DNA of 64,000 bases from DASTFP01 sp963816855 (GCA_963816855.1 CAWFMA010000013.1:5673-69672); one strand, 5' to 3'. Counted from the first letter of the stretch, positions 54,155 through 63,879 are shown. Numbers and translations: made by a program. Notes: generated by a model not told the origin, from the sequence alone.

Positions 54155-55423
54155 ATGAAAGCCGTGCCCCTAAAAGGGCGGTGTGCGGACAGTCCGGCGA
54201 ACTTTATCGTCGTGCGGGATTCCCGCAATCGAAAATTGCGCGGTCTCTGGATTCGTGGAAACCGCTACTACGCTCAATATCGCGTGATCGGCGAGCGGTC
54301 CGCCAGGCGAGTTCCACTGGTCAAAGACGGGCGCCCGGTGGCCAACCTTTCAGAAGCCATGGAGGCTCGCGCCGAAATTCTCTACGCCCGTCGGCACGGC
54401 GCCTCAATGCCCATTCGCGGTCGAAAACCGCTGCTCTCGGCAGCTATTGCCGAGTATATCGGTCACCATCGACACCTTGCAGAACAGGACGAAGCCAGAC
54501 GAAGAGGGGACGGGGAAACGGCGGCGCATGCTCTGCTTGTTGACGCGTCCAAGAAACTGTCCACGGTCCGAAAGGAGGAATTAATTCTCGCGCGCTGGCT
54601 TACACATATCGGCGATGTTCCTTTGGATCGGATTGGGCTGCCTCACGTGACAGCATATCTGCAAACCATTCTTGAAGACGGTCGCACTCGCCGCACGCGC
54701 AACATTCACCTCTCGATCTTTCGCAATCTCCTGCGATTTTTCAGTGATAAGGGCCTCCTGGTCGAACGCTCGCTTCCCACCGTCGGCGTCAAGCTCCTTC
54801 GGCATCGAACGCCAATCCGCGACTTCTTGACCACCGAACAGGTTAAGAGGCTTATCGACCATGCTGAACAGGCCGGGTCAAACGGATCGATGCTGGCAGA
54901 TCTCCTCAAGCTGCTAGCTTACAGCGGAGCTCGAGAGATGGAGGCGTTGCGGCTGCCTTGGCGAGATGTCGATTTTGAAACGCAGCTCCTCCACATCGGT
55001 CGCGACGGACAGACCAAGAACCGCGAGCCGCGCACTGTTGATTTCAACCCTGATCTTGCGGCCCATCTTCGAGACATGCACACGCGGAAGGCCCCGGATT
55101 CTCCTTGGTTGTTTCCGTCGCCGAAACGAGCAGATCGCGAAGTCCATGAGCATTGGCAGAACCCCCACAAGGTTTGGTATCGGTGCCGGCGACTCGCGGG
55201 TCTTCCTCATGCTCAACTTCACGATCTCCGCCACCACTTTGCGAGTCGCTGCGTGATGTCAGGCATCGACTACATGACGATAGCGCGGTGGCTGGGACAT
55301 CGCGACGGCGGGATTCTCGTTGCAAAGACCTACGGCCGCCTCGCTGACGAGCACAAGCGGGAAATGGCGGCCCGCCTTGTCTTCTCACCGCGGGTGATTT
55401 CCCTCGAAGCGTCCGGCGCCTGA
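54155..55423 (+). CDS. Tyrosine recombinase/integrase
   Basis: The product is about 422 residues from the ATG at 54155; the frame extends to a TTG at 54098. It has an N-terminal arm-binding region, a SAM-like core-binding domain (about residues 110-210), and a catalytic domain. Catalytic residues are visible: Arg in YSGAREMEALRLPW, His-x-x-Arg in LHDLRHHFASR, His in RWLGHRDGG, and the nucleophilic Tyr in VAKTYGRLADEH. Phage- or island-type integrases of this class insert at tRNA genes. It marks a likely island boundary beside tRNA-Met. No excisionase is evident. Confidence 0.94.
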   Translation: MKAVPLKGRCADSPANFIVVRDSRNRKLRGLWIRGNRYYAQYRVIGERSARRVPLVKDGRPVANLSEAMEARAEILYARRHGASMPIRGRKPLLSAAIAEYIGHHRHLAEQDEARRRGDGETAAHALLVDASKKLSTVRKEELILARWLTHIGDVPLDRIGLPHVTAYLQTILEDGRTRRTRNIHLSIFRNLLRFFSDKGLLVERSLPTVGVKLLRHRTPIRDFLTTEQVKRLIDHAEQAGSNGSMLADLLKLLAYSGAREMEALRLPWRDVDFETQLLHIGRDGQTKNREPRTVDFNPDLAAHLRDMHTRKAPDSPWLFPSPKRADREVHEHWQNPHKVWYRCRRLAGLPHAQLHDLRHHFASRCVMSGIDYMTIARWLGHRDGGILVAKTYGRLADEHKREMAARLVFSPRVISLEASGA

Positions 55424-55491
55424 GAAGCAAGCCTCCGCGCGGGCGGATACCTCATCACGGCGACACAAGCACGGAGAGGCAGTGACCCAAG

Positions 55492-55890
55492 CTACGTGGT
55501 TTCAGGGCCACTGCTATCAGTTGAAGTTGGGAATCCGAAATCCTCGGCTTTGACCTGGCCCCTCACCTTCCCCGGATCTCCCGCCTCCCGCGATCTTACG
55601 AATACGGCCCTCAAGCAGCTTCTTCTCTGCATCCGCTTCGCCTCGGGCGATGAGTCTGCTTGCGGGGTCATTTGTAGCCACGGGTTGGAAGAGTCCTTAA
55701 CTCGCAAATGTGGCTCTATGCGCTCTCGAGCAGCAGTTACAGTAGTGGCGCCGCCTTCAACTGCTTGATAGATAAGAACCTCCAGCCGATCGGCGCCGCT
55801 ACGGTCGCGATTCTCGTGCCCGCGCCGCGAGATATCCCTCAAGAAATCGCCCAACAACTCTCCACCTAAAGCGGCCCAAACGACAACCAA
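55492..55890 (-). CDS. Unrecognised open frame in the island
   Basis: A 132-codon frame without stops in decayed surroundings, including ADRLEVLIYQAVEGGATTVT. It has no clear domain and a Ser/Arg-rich C-terminus. The opposite strand also has a natural-looking 53-codon frame here (ending near 55869), so the coding strand is uncertain. It could be a chance frame. Confidence 0.25.
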   Translation of the reverse strand: MVVVWAALGGELLGDFLRDISRRGHENRDRSGADRLEVLIYQAVEGGATTVTAARERIEPHLRVKDSSNPWLQMTPQADSSPEAKRMQRRSCLRAVFVRSREAGDPGKVRGQVKAEDFGFPTSTDSSGPETT

Positions 55891-55999
55891 TAGACGCGCA
55901 TTTTGAGTTGAACAAATGCTTTACGCCACACGACACGACCACAGACTCGAGAAACGGTGACAAACCAACCATCGCGAAATGCGCGGCACTCCGTCTTGC

Positions 56000-56431
56000 T
56001 CAGTCGTTCACTCTCCCACGCCACAAGGCGTTCTCCGGCTCCGACGCCTCCAGGGCGGGCTCATTAACCAGGAGCTCCGAAGCCAACTCCTCGAAATCGA
56101 GTCCAACGGCGTTGGCGTCGAAGCCGGGCCGCAGTTCCCGATTTGCATATCTTCGGGCGAGTCCGCGCCAATGTCCATTACGACTTGCGCCTCTTGTTCA
56201 CGCTGCCACCAAACATCGGATTGGCGTTACACGGTAATCGAATTCTTCAGGCGCTCGAAGAAATTCATCGATGATCGCCTCCACCTGGTCACGATTCCAA
56301 CCATTCTCAACGAGCAAAGGCAGGCCGAAGATCTCCTCTGTCCTTATCTCGAATTCCTTCTGAGATAGAGGAGTGTCAGCAAGCGGCCTCGTATCGTCTC
56401 TTGATGCTCGTTCGTTTTCCCCGCTTTTCAT
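56000..56431 (-). pseudogene. Unrecognised gene broken by at least two frameshifts
   Basis: Starting at 56431, the frame reads a plausible acidic protein (LSQKEFEIRTEEIFGLPLL, then GWNRDQVEAIIDEFLRAPEE) and stops near 56198. The sense then continues in a second frame (WQREQEAQVVMDIG) and a third (LARRYANRELRPGFDANAVG, then LDFEELASELLVNEP) to a TGA at 56000-56002. The three parts give about 140 residues of consistent composition, so a single lost gene is likely. The family is not recognised. Confidence 0.45.
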
Positions 56432-56751
56432 TCTTCCACCCGCAATTCCCCAGCGTTCGTTGAGTTCCCGCCCAGTTGCTGGAATCTCCCTCGGTCATAC
56501 GAGGGATACTACGTGTTCGCGTGTCAAGATCACGCAGAAAGCGAATTGTTTGGAGAAGGCCGTTTGTGCCGGATAGCTTACTCTCAAGCCGCTCGCGCTT
56601 TTGGCATTCGTTCACCTCATACGGTTATCATGCGAAGTCGCCGCGACAGATGGCTGATCCCAAAGCCGGGTCGAAGAGCGTGCGCGGCAGTTACAAGCTT
56701 CGTTACAGAGGCGACTCAGTTGCCGCCCGAACAACGTCGCGATTGCAATGA

Positions 56752-57027
56752 GATGACGATTCGCTCAAAGCGGCCGCCAAGAAAGGTCTGCCGATCGAGA
56801 GTTGGCGAGACGCAAGTTTAGCCGACGTGGTTGCTCGTCGCAATGCTGGGTTTGATGACTCCAATGCCCACAACGTCTCAATCGGGATGGCGCTGATCAA
56901 TTATCGTCTCGAGCACATCCATCTCTTCGAGGAGACGAACGACAGCGCCCGTTGCTGGCCGGACTCGCCAAGGCCTTTTTCGTCGATTACCTTGCGGGCT
57001 TGCCGTTCAGCCAAAAACCAAAATAGA
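56752..57027 (+). pseudogene. Unrecognised coding fragment with a frameshift
   Basis: After a TGA at 56749-56751 the frame reads KAAAKKGLPIESWRDASLAD and NVSIGMALINYRLEHIHLFE. It then appears to continue in the next frame as LLAGLAKAFFVDYLAGLPFS to a TAG at 57025-57027. The composition is protein-like, but no family is recognised. It is probably a remnant of an accessory gene. Confidence 0.35.
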
Positions 57028-57815
57028 GGTCTGGAATCGCACGAAAATCTCCCTCAAGCATCTCGCGACATGCACTCGCGTTTGACGCTTTTAATGAGCC
57101 TGAATGGGAGGTTAAACGCCAAAACATAAGAGAAATTTCTGCCTCAGGTTCGCCCGAGCATCAGACTCGAAAGTCGAAATGCCGATTGGTTGCTCAGCCG
57201 ACAAGTGCTACAGCGGATCGCCACTCGAATAAGCCTAGTCGGCGAAGCCATCGGGTTCTCGGTCCTTGGTAGACTGATCATAGTGAACCGGCATCAGGCA
57301 GACTTGAATGGTCTCTCGGGCGGCAGTCCATTGCGATGGTCGGTGGCATCAGCGCTGTTTTATTTTAGTGGGTACGGTTTTCCTATACGCCGCATGTCTC
57401 CATTGGAGGGTTCTGCGCCAGACGTGCTGCTGCGCTGCCGGTCAGGCGCCAGTCAGCCCGGTTCACTTTCGCTAAGCCCCAGCCAGCCATGACATTCGCT
57501 GTGCTGTCTTGAGAGGCGCCAGCGCTCGTCTGTGCGCAACTGAGCGACCACATGCGGGCACGAGAGCGGTGATTCCAGCTTCGAATTCCACCTTTAATCG
57601 GTGGCGCCGCGAACTGTGCAAAAGAATGAAAGTGCGGTGGCCGGAGAATTGCTTGAGGAATAGGTACGCCGGTATGCGCAAACATTCCGAAGTCCTGGCG
57701 ACGTAGCGAGGGCGATGGGCGATGCTGAGCCTACCGTGAAACGGTTTTACGTGCGGACGCTGGGGCCTGGGCTGGGAAAGAAGTGGTTTAATGCACACGC
57801 CGCAGGACGGGAAAG

Positions 57816-60800
57816 TCACTGATGCAAGCGCTCCCGGCCGTAAAGCAGCAGCATGGCGACGATGACAACCCCATAAATAATCTGACGCCCAGCTTCCGGC
57901 ACCTGGACCACTGAAAGTATCGATTGCAGCAGCGTGATTAGGATTGCGCCAGCGACCGTGCCGAGGAATGTGCCGCGGCCGCCGAGGATACTTGTGCCGC
58001 CGAGCACCACGGCGGCGATCGCCGGGAGCAGGTACGGGTCTCCCATCGCCTGATAGGCGTGGGTCGAGTAGCCAGCGAGCAGAACGCCGGAAAAAGCCGC
58101 GCAAGCGCCTGAAATAGCGAAGCATGCGAGAGTCACGCGACGTGTATCAACACCAGAGAGGTAAGCCGCCCGCTCGCAATTGCCGATGGCGTAGACGCGA
58201 CGGCCGAAGATCGACCGGGTCAGGGACACTACCACAAAGAGGCCGACTGTCAGCCAGACCCAAACCGTATTGGGTATACCGGCCAGTGATCGGTCAACGG
58301 CGATCAGGTGCATCGCGGCGGTGGCGCGATCCTGGGGGGCGAATCCACTCGTGTGGACTACCATCAGTCCCTGGACGATAACATTGGTAGCAAGAGTAAA
58401 AATCATGGAGGGCACGCGAAGATAGGCGACGCCAACGCCATTTAGGAGACCGATCCCAAGGCCAGACGCGATGCCGATCGGAATAGCCAGCGCCGGAGCG
58501 ATTCCGCCCCAGCCGCCCGCCGCGGTTGACATCATACCTCCCATCGCCACTACCCAAGGGATTGACAGATCGATATGGCCAAGGAGGACAACCAACATGA
58601 GACCGGAGGTGATGACGCCAAGGAACGAGGCCACTTGGAGTTGCTGTACCAAATACGCCGGAGAGAGAAAGTTCGACGAATACAATGAGCCGATTAAGAG
58701 CAGCGCGACGATGCAGCCGAACGCCGCTAGCACCACCGGATCAATTCGTTTGCGAGTCCCGATCCGCACCGCTCGCTCGCCTCCTTGGTAGACGTCGAGC
58801 CTATTTTTGATCCGAAGTAGCCGAACTGAACCGAGGCTGACGGCGAGGAGGAGGACAACGCCAAGAAATAACGGCTGCCAGAGCGGCTCTAGATCGAATA
58901 CTAGGAGCAGATCGCCAATCGTCCTCAGCACGAAGGCACCGAAGATCGAGCCGATCGCGCCGCCGGAGCCGCCAAATAGTGAGGTTCCGCCGACCACGAC
59001 CGCTGCGATCGAGTTTAAGGTATAGCTGCCGCCAAGAATCGCGTTGGCTTCACCAGAATAGGTGATACAGGTCAGGAGCAAGCCAGCGACCGAGGAGAGA
59101 AGCCCAGCTAAAACGTAAGCGAGGAACTTGGCGCGGGCGATTGGAATACCGGACATATAGGCGGCCTGCTCCGAAGAGCCGATTGCATAAGCCGCGCGAC
59201 CGAGAATCGAATGGCGGTACGGGAGCCAGATGAAAAGCACGATCCCGAGGAGAAGAACTAGGGCCACCGGGATGCCACCGGGAAGCGAGCCGACAACGAC
59301 GTCAGCGAAATCCGTGTTCACCGTACCCCCTGGCGCGGGTCTTAGCCAGAGTGCAACGCCATAATAAATCGCGCCGGTAGCGAGGGTCGCGATGATTGGT
59401 TGCAGGCGGCCATAGACGACGATACTGCCGTTGATCGCACCGCATAAGAGGCCAACAACGAGTACCGCCAAGACCCCGGCCGCCGTCTGAAGCGGCGAAC
59501 CGTTCATCAGCGTCGAGGCCAGGCAGTTTGCGAGCACCATGACCATGCCGACCGAGAGGTCGAGCCCGCCAGTGAGAACCGGGATGGTCTGGGCCATCGC
59601 CGCGAGCGCGAGTAAGGTTCCCGTGTTGGCCGCCGTATTGACTACTCTGGCGCTGAAGCCTGCTGGATGCTTCGATAAGTAGAGCGCGAACATCGCAATA
59701 AACAGCGCGATGGCGAACAGCAGTCCGCGCTGCTCGGCGAAAAAAAAGTTCCAGTCGGGTTTTCGTCGGTTGACGGCAGGTGGGCTGCTTGGCGGGGCTT
59801 CGGCGGGCTGGGAGCCAAACCTCTCGGTCGACGGACGCATCTCTGTGATCGCCACCGGAGCGCTCTCCGTCGCAGCCGTGGGCAGATTGAGCGCGCTCGC
59901 GACGAGATCGCGCTCGGTAATTGCGGCACCTTCGAGCGTTCGGACGATCGCGCCGTTATAGAGAACCAGGACTCGGTCGCAACAGCCGATCAGCTCATCG
60001 TAATCCGTCGAATAGAACAGGATGGCGGCACCTTCGTCGGCCAACCGACGCAGGCATTGGTAGAATTCCTGTTTAGTCGCGACGTCGACGCCCCGAGTCG
60101 GGTCGTTCAGGAGGATGATCCGGGGCTCGATCATCAGCCATTTGCCGATGACAACTTTCTGCTGATTGCCGCCAGAAAGCGCACCGACTGGACCGTCGAT
60201 GCCATCGGATCGGATTTGCAATAGCTTGATAACCCGATCAATAGCAGTCTTTTCAGCAGCACTGTCGATTAGGCCAAAGCGGCAGAATCGCTCAGCCGCG
60301 GCAAAGGACAAATTGTCGCGAACCGACATCGGCAATATCAAACCTTCGGTTTTGCGATCTGCAGGAATGAGCGCCATGCCGACGCCTTTCCGCTTGGCCG
60401 TGCGTGGGCTTTTCAAAGTAACGGGTTTGCCCTCGACCTCAACCGTGCTGGAGACGCCGACCAGAACGCCGAATAGGGCGAGCAAGAGCTCGTGTTGGCC
60501 TTGACCATCTAGTCCACCGAGGCCGACCACCTCCCCTGGCCTGATCGACAGGTCGATCCCGTTTAGGCGTCCCGCCCAGGATAGATTTTTAACCTTGAGC
60601 GCCGGTGCGCGCTTTGGCATCTCCGCCGCCTTCGGCGGAAACACGCTCTTGTATTCCCGCCCGATCATCAACTCCACGATCGCTTCATCGCTCTTCGTCC
60701 CAGAATTGAATGTCGCGACGTAGCGACCATTGCGAAAAACCGTGCAATCGTCAGCGAGCTTAGCGACCTCGTGCATGCGGTGCGAGATGTACACGACAGC

Positions 60801-61448
60801 CAAACCCTCCGAGCGAAGTTGTTTGAGCACGCGGAAGACCCTCTCGACGTCGCCGGCGGTCAACGCCGAAGTCGCCTCGTCCAGGATCAGGATCTTAGGC
60901 CTGCGCGAGAGTGCCTTGGCGATTTCGACCAATTGCCGGCGTGACAGAGGCAGGTCCTTCACCGGCGAGAGCGGATGAATGTCGCGCGCCCCGGCGCGGG
61001 CAAGTGCTTCTTCCGCGACGAGGCGTTGAGACCGGCGATCAATCAGGCCCAAGCGCGTCGGCGGACTGGTGATCGCGATGTTGTCGGCGACCGTCAAGTC
61101 GGGAATCAGCGACAGTTCCTGAAAAATGCAGGCAATTCCCGCCTCCGTCGCCGCTGCCGGATTGGGGAATGTGACAGGCTGGCCCTCTATTCTCAATGTA
61201 CCCGAATCTGGCTGGACCACCCCAGCCATCACCTTTATCAGCGTTGATTTTCCGGCGCCGTTCTCGCCGAGGACCGCATGAATTCGGCCCCGCACGCACT
61301 CGAACCGAGCTTCCTCAAGTGCGCGCACGCCGCCGTAACGCTTCGAGACACCCTCCATTCGGAACAAGGGTTCCCCCGTCACATCAGCCGGACTCCTTGC
61401 GTCGCGGGGAACATCTCCCGCGACGCCAGTCCCTTCAGGAAACGTCAC
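57816..61448 (-). CDS. One-polypeptide ribose-type ABC importer: two ATPase modules fused to two permease domains
   Basis: The product is 1210 residues with a GTG start at 61448, overlapping the binding-protein stop as GTGA. Residues 25-520 are RbsA/MglA-like: ATPase 1 has Walker A GENGAGKST, signature LPLSRRQLVEIAKAL and Walker B ILILDEATSAL. ATPase 2 has a degenerate Walker A (GGLDGQGQHELL) and signature ALSGGNQQKVVIGKWL, as is usual for RbsA second modules. A Pro-rich linker (about 545-570) leads to two RbsC-like permeases, each with a GGLDLSVG- or GHIDLSIP-type motif and an EAA-like segment (VVVGGTSLFGGSGGAIGSI and VVLGGTSILGGRGTFLGTV). Sugar substrate is unknown. Confidence 0.92.
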   Translation of the reverse strand: MTFPEGTGVAGDVPRDARSPADVTGEPLFRMEGVSKRYGGVRALEEARFECVRGRIHAVLGENGAGKSTLIKVMAGVVQPDSGTLRIEGQPVTFPNPAAATEAGIACIFQELSLIPDLTVADNIAITSPPTRLGLIDRRSQRLVAEEALARAGARDIHPLSPVKDLPLSRRQLVEIAKALSRRPKILILDEATSALTAGDVERVFRVLKQLRSEGLAVVYISHRMHEVAKLADDCTVFRNGRYVATFNSGTKSDEAIVELMIGREYKSVFPPKAAEMPKRAPALKVKNLSWAGRLNGIDLSIRPGEVVGLGGLDGQGQHELLLALFGVLVGVSSTVEVEGKPVTLKSPRTAKRKGVGMALIPADRKTEGLILPMSVRDNLSFAAAERFCRFGLIDSAAEKTAIDRVIKLLQIRSDGIDGPVGALSGGNQQKVVIGKWLMIEPRIILLNDPTRGVDVATKQEFYQCLRRLADEGAAILFYSTDYDELIGCCDRVLVLYNGAIVRTLEGAAITERDLVASALNLPTAATESAPVAITEMRPSTERFGSQPAEAPPSSPPAVNRRKPDWNFFFAEQRGLLFAIALFIAMFALYLSKHPAGFSARVVNTAANTGTLLALAAMAQTIPVLTGGLDLSVGMVMVLANCLASTLMNGSPLQTAAGVLAVLVVGLLCGAINGSIVVYGRLQPIIATLATGAIYYGVALWLRPAPGGTVNTDFADVVVGSLPGGIPVALVLLLGIVLFIWLPYRHSILGRAAYAIGSSEQAAYMSGIPIARAKFLAYVLAGLLSSVAGLLLTCITYSGEANAILGGSYTLNSIAAVVVGGTSLFGGSGGAIGSIFGAFVLRTIGDLLLVFDLEPLWQPLFLGVVLLLAVSLGSVRLLRIKNRLDVYQGGERAVRIGTRKRIDPVVLAAFGCIVALLLIGSLYSSNFLSPAYLVQQLQVASFLGVITSGLMLVVLLGHIDLSIPWVVAMGGMMSTAAGGWGGIAPALAIPIGIASGLGIGLLNGVGVAYLRVPSMIFTLATNVIVQGLMVVHTSGFAPQDRATAAMHLIAVDRSLAGIPNTVWVWLTVGLFVVVSLTRSIFGRRVYAIGNCERAAYLSGVDTRRVTLACFAISGACAAFSGVLLAGYSTHAYQAMGDPYLLPAIAAVVLGGTSILGGRGTFLGTVAGAILITLLQSILSVVQVPEAGRQIIYGVVIVAMLLLYGRERLHQ

Positions 61449-62587
61449 TGGTTCGATTCCGACTTACCCATGATCTCATTGGCGGTGAAGCCGATGTTGC
61501 AATGTGGAAAGGAATTCCCGACGAAGAAGTTGTCGTTGAGGTCAGGATAGTAGTCCTGGCCTTCCTTCATATTTGGAAACTCGACATAGGAGACCGGTAA
61601 CGATATCGCCTGCGGAATCGCGTTACCCTGGAGTGCGGCGATAGCCGCCTTGATAGTTACCGCGACTTGGGCTGGCCCCGTTCCGCCCGACGAACCGTGG
61701 AGACCTTGGTCGGCATATTTTGCGCATAACTTGCGGTAGCCATTTTCGGTTTCGCCGGACACCGGGATCATCGGATGATGCGCATCAATCAGGGCCTGGA
61801 CCGTGCCAGTCGAACCACCCTGCGTAAATATACCATCGAATTTTTTGTGGATCGCAATGGCGTCGGCCGTCGCCTTCTGGGCCGTGCCGTCATCCCATTT
61901 TCCCACGACTTCGACTACCTCGAACTTCTTACCGGATTTATCGAGGACCTCCTTGAAACCGTTGTGCCGATCGCGATCGACCGAATTACCCGATGGTCCC
62001 CGTACCTCGAGCAGCTTGCCCGAGTCCGCTTTGATCTCCTTCAAGAGCCAGCGAGCAGCGAGGCGGCCTAGTTCGACCTGGTCGACGTTGACTGTGATCG
62101 CATCAGGCGACTCGATAACGTTATCGAATGACAATAGTACGACACCGGCGGCGTTGGCGCGCTTGACGACCGGCGCGAAGGCGGCCGGATTCAGCGCGTT
62201 CACGATCACTGCATCGTAGCCGGAGTCAATGAAGTTATTTGCTGCGGCGATCTGGGCGGCAAGGTCCTCACCGGTCGATACCACCTTGAATTCCTTCAGC
62301 TGGCTCTTCACATTGGGCTGGTCGGCGTAGGCTTTGGCCGTTTTGATCATCTGGATACGCCACGTATTTCCGATGAACCCATTGACCAGTGCGATGCGAT
62401 AGGGACCATCTTTTTTTGGCCACTTGAAGTACTTTGTGTCGGCATGCCACGGCTTGAAACAATCGGCATCGGCACCAGGACCGGAGACGACTTGCGGGCC
62501 TGCCGCAATCGCCGTCATCGAGATGCCGCACAGGAGCGACACGGCGCCGGCCATCGTCAGCAGGCGACTCAGGAGGGGAAGTTTCAT
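61445..62587 (-). CDS. Periplasmic sugar-binding protein of the fused ABC importer
   Basis: The product is 380 residues from the ATG at 62587, which has an AAAGGA-type ribosome site 6-10 bases upstream. The frame extension to 62704 is not needed. A signal peptide (SRLLTMAGAVSLLCGISMTAIA) precedes a Peripla_BP_4 fold: IALVNGFIGNTWRIQMIKTA, LAAQIAAANNFIDSGYDAVI, NALNPAAFAPVVKRANAAG, and GIFTQGGSTGTVQALIDAHH. This is the ribose/galactose-type class, which feeds the adjacent importer. The ligand cannot be read from sequence. Confidence 0.92.
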   Translation of the reverse strand: MKLPLLSRLLTMAGAVSLLCGISMTAIAAGPQVVSGPGADADCFKPWHADTKYFKWPKKDGPYRIALVNGFIGNTWRIQMIKTAKAYADQPNVKSQLKEFKVVSTGEDLAAQIAAANNFIDSGYDAVIVNALNPAAFAPVVKRANAAGVVLLSFDNVIESPDAITVNVDQVELGRLAARWLLKEIKADSGKLLEVRGPSGNSVDRDRHNGFKEVLDKSGKKFEVVEVVGKWDDGTAQKATADAIAIHKKFDGIFTQGGSTGTVQALIDAHHPMIPVSGETENGYRKLCAKYADQGLHGSSGGTGPAQVAVTIKAAIAALQGNAIPQAISLPVSYVEFPNMKEGQDYYPDLNDNFFVGNSFPHCNIGFTANEIMGKSESNQ

Positions 62588-62861
62588 CAGATTTCCTTTC
62601 AGTTGGGGCGCGTTTAGTTTTGCGCGTTGAATATGGTTATTTGCCTTGGGGGACGGCATCGGGGATGGCACCGCTTGCACTAAAGCCAGTACGAAGCAGA
62701 GCAAGGAGGTGCCTAATCAATGATGCCGGCACCACCTCATAAGCAGTTAAAATTGGGCGTGTCAATCGTTTCATATGATATAATTTCCAGATTGATATAC
62801 GATGCCCACACCAGGACCCAATCTGGCACGCCCGCGCGCGCTATAGAACGGACCAGCCAAG
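62588..62861. promoter_or_regulatory. Divergent control region of the sugar-transport locus
   Basis: The 274 bp lie between the divergent GntR-family gene and the binding-protein gene. An AT-rich segment at 62768-62802 contains an 8-bp perfect palindrome, TCATATGA (62771-62778), followed by ATATAAT and, 12 bases later, TTGATATACGA. This is the only AT-rich, dyad-bearing sequence in the region and is a reasonable operator and promoter candidate for the FadR-type regulator. No footprint evidence exists, and exact half-sites are not certain. Confidence 0.4.
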
Positions 62862-63608
62862 ATGAAAATCAAGACCCCGGAATCTCTTAACGTATCCCGA
62901 AAAAGAAGACCGCGCGTACAACGAGAGATCGTCACAACCCTGGCTCGCCGCATCCTGTCCGGAGAAATCCAACCGAGCGAATACCTGCCCAAAGAGTCGG
63001 AGCTATGCGTCGAATACGGGGTCAGCCGAACAGTAATCCGGGAGGCGACAAAGGTCCTTGAGTCGAAGGGATTGCTTCGCAGCCGTAGTCGCGTCGGCAC
63101 GCAGGTGCTCGACGCGAATGAATGGAATATGCTGGATCCGGCTCTGTTGGCCTGGGCAGGCTCTGGTTTCCACGATCCACGCTTCGTAGGGTCGCTAATC
63201 GAGGCTCGCCGCATCATCGAGCCGGCTGCGGCCGAACTCGCCGCCGAGCGCGCTGGTCCGCAGGACCTCGCCTCGATGGATGACGCCTACCAGCGGATGC
63301 GTGCATCGTTGCCGCATGACATACCCGAGTGTTCGGAAGCAGACCTGGACTTTCATACCGCCCTTCTCGTGGCCAGCCACAATCATGTGCTCGTACAGCT
63401 CGCCAGCGTTATTCGGGCTGCACTGCGCGCGTTGTTCGAGCTAACGAACTCCCTCGGATCTGCGCACGAACAAGCGCTGCATCTGCACGGCGCGGTCGTC
63501 GAGGCGGTTCGTCTTCGTCAGCCTGAATTAGCACGGGCAGCAATCCTTAAGATTTTGGACGCGGCGGTGACTGACCTGCGTGTCGGGGGCAGAAGCTTTA
63601 TCATCTGA
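62862..63608 (+). CDS. GntR family, FadR-subfamily (FCD) transcriptional regulator
   Basis: The product is 248 residues. The winged-helix DNA-binding domain shows the GntR pattern: LARRILSGEIQPSEYLPKES, ELCVEYGVSRTVIREATKVL and GLLRSRSRVGTQVL. The FCD ligand domain follows (about residues 95-240) with metal-binding residues in LDFHTALLVASHNHVLVQLA and a later His-rich helix (ALHLHGAVVEAVR). It lies divergent from the importer operon, which it most likely controls in response to a sugar acid or similar ligand. Confidence 0.93.
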   Translation: MKIKTPESLNVSRKRRPRVQREIVTTLARRILSGEIQPSEYLPKESELCVEYGVSRTVIREATKVLESKGLLRSRSRVGTQVLDANEWNMLDPALLAWAGSGFHDPRFVGSLIEARRIIEPAAAELAAERAGPQDLASMDDAYQRMRASLPHDIPECSEADLDFHTALLVASHNHVLVQLASVIRAALRALFELTNSLGSAHEQALHLHGAVVEAVRLRQPELARAAILKILDAAVTDLRVGGRSFII

Positions 63609-63611
63609 GTC

Positions 63612-63728
63612 TTAGGAACCCTTAGCATAAGCTTCAGCCGTTCCTACAGAACCCCCATAGGCGATAGCCCCGGCAATCACCAGCAAAATTGAAATCAGGA
63701 AGCCCAGACAGGCGCTGTAGGAAGACAT
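63612..63728 (-). CDS. Possible 38-residue membrane peptide
   Basis: A minus-strand frame from an ATG at 63728 to a TAA at 63612 encodes a short N-terminus, a hydrophobic helix (ACLGFLISILLVIAGAIAYG) and a small tail. AGGA directly abuts the ATG, too close for a normal ribosome site. A second short frame starts upstream with a hydrophobic FWIYLVAVALVY. It sits just past the GntR stop, convergent with it. It could be a real small membrane protein or a chance frame. Confidence 0.25.
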   Translation of the reverse strand: MSSYSACLGFLISILLVIAGAIAYGGSVGTAEAYAKGS

Positions 63729-63850
63729 TCCTGGTGAGGCTGTACACTAGAGCCACGGCTACGAGGTAAATCCAGAACATAGGTTTTGCTTCTCGAAACC
63801 GGGGGGCCTATAGCCCTTTTCTACCGGCTCCGTACAATGGGGTCATTTTC

Positions 63851-63876
63851 AAGGTGCCGTTCGGCACCTTTGTTTT
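63851..63876 (+). terminator. Intrinsic terminator
   Basis: Perfect 8-bp stem AAGGTGCC (63851-63858)/GGCACCTT (63863-63870) with a GTTC loop, then TGTTTT. This is a clear rho-independent terminator on the plus strand, about 240 bp after the GntR-gene stop. It may end that transcript or an unrecognised short RNA from 63609-63850. Confidence 0.8.
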
Positions 63877-63879
63877 GTA

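Larger units (their letters stand above)
55424..57815. other. Decayed cargo downstream of the integrase
   Basis: About 2.4 kb contain no intact recognisable gene. Coding-like segments change frame repeatedly on both strands; the best are listed as separate entries. From about 57130 to 57815 I see nothing beyond short chance frames. This is the pattern of an old mobile island whose genes have lost function. Confidence 0.7.
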
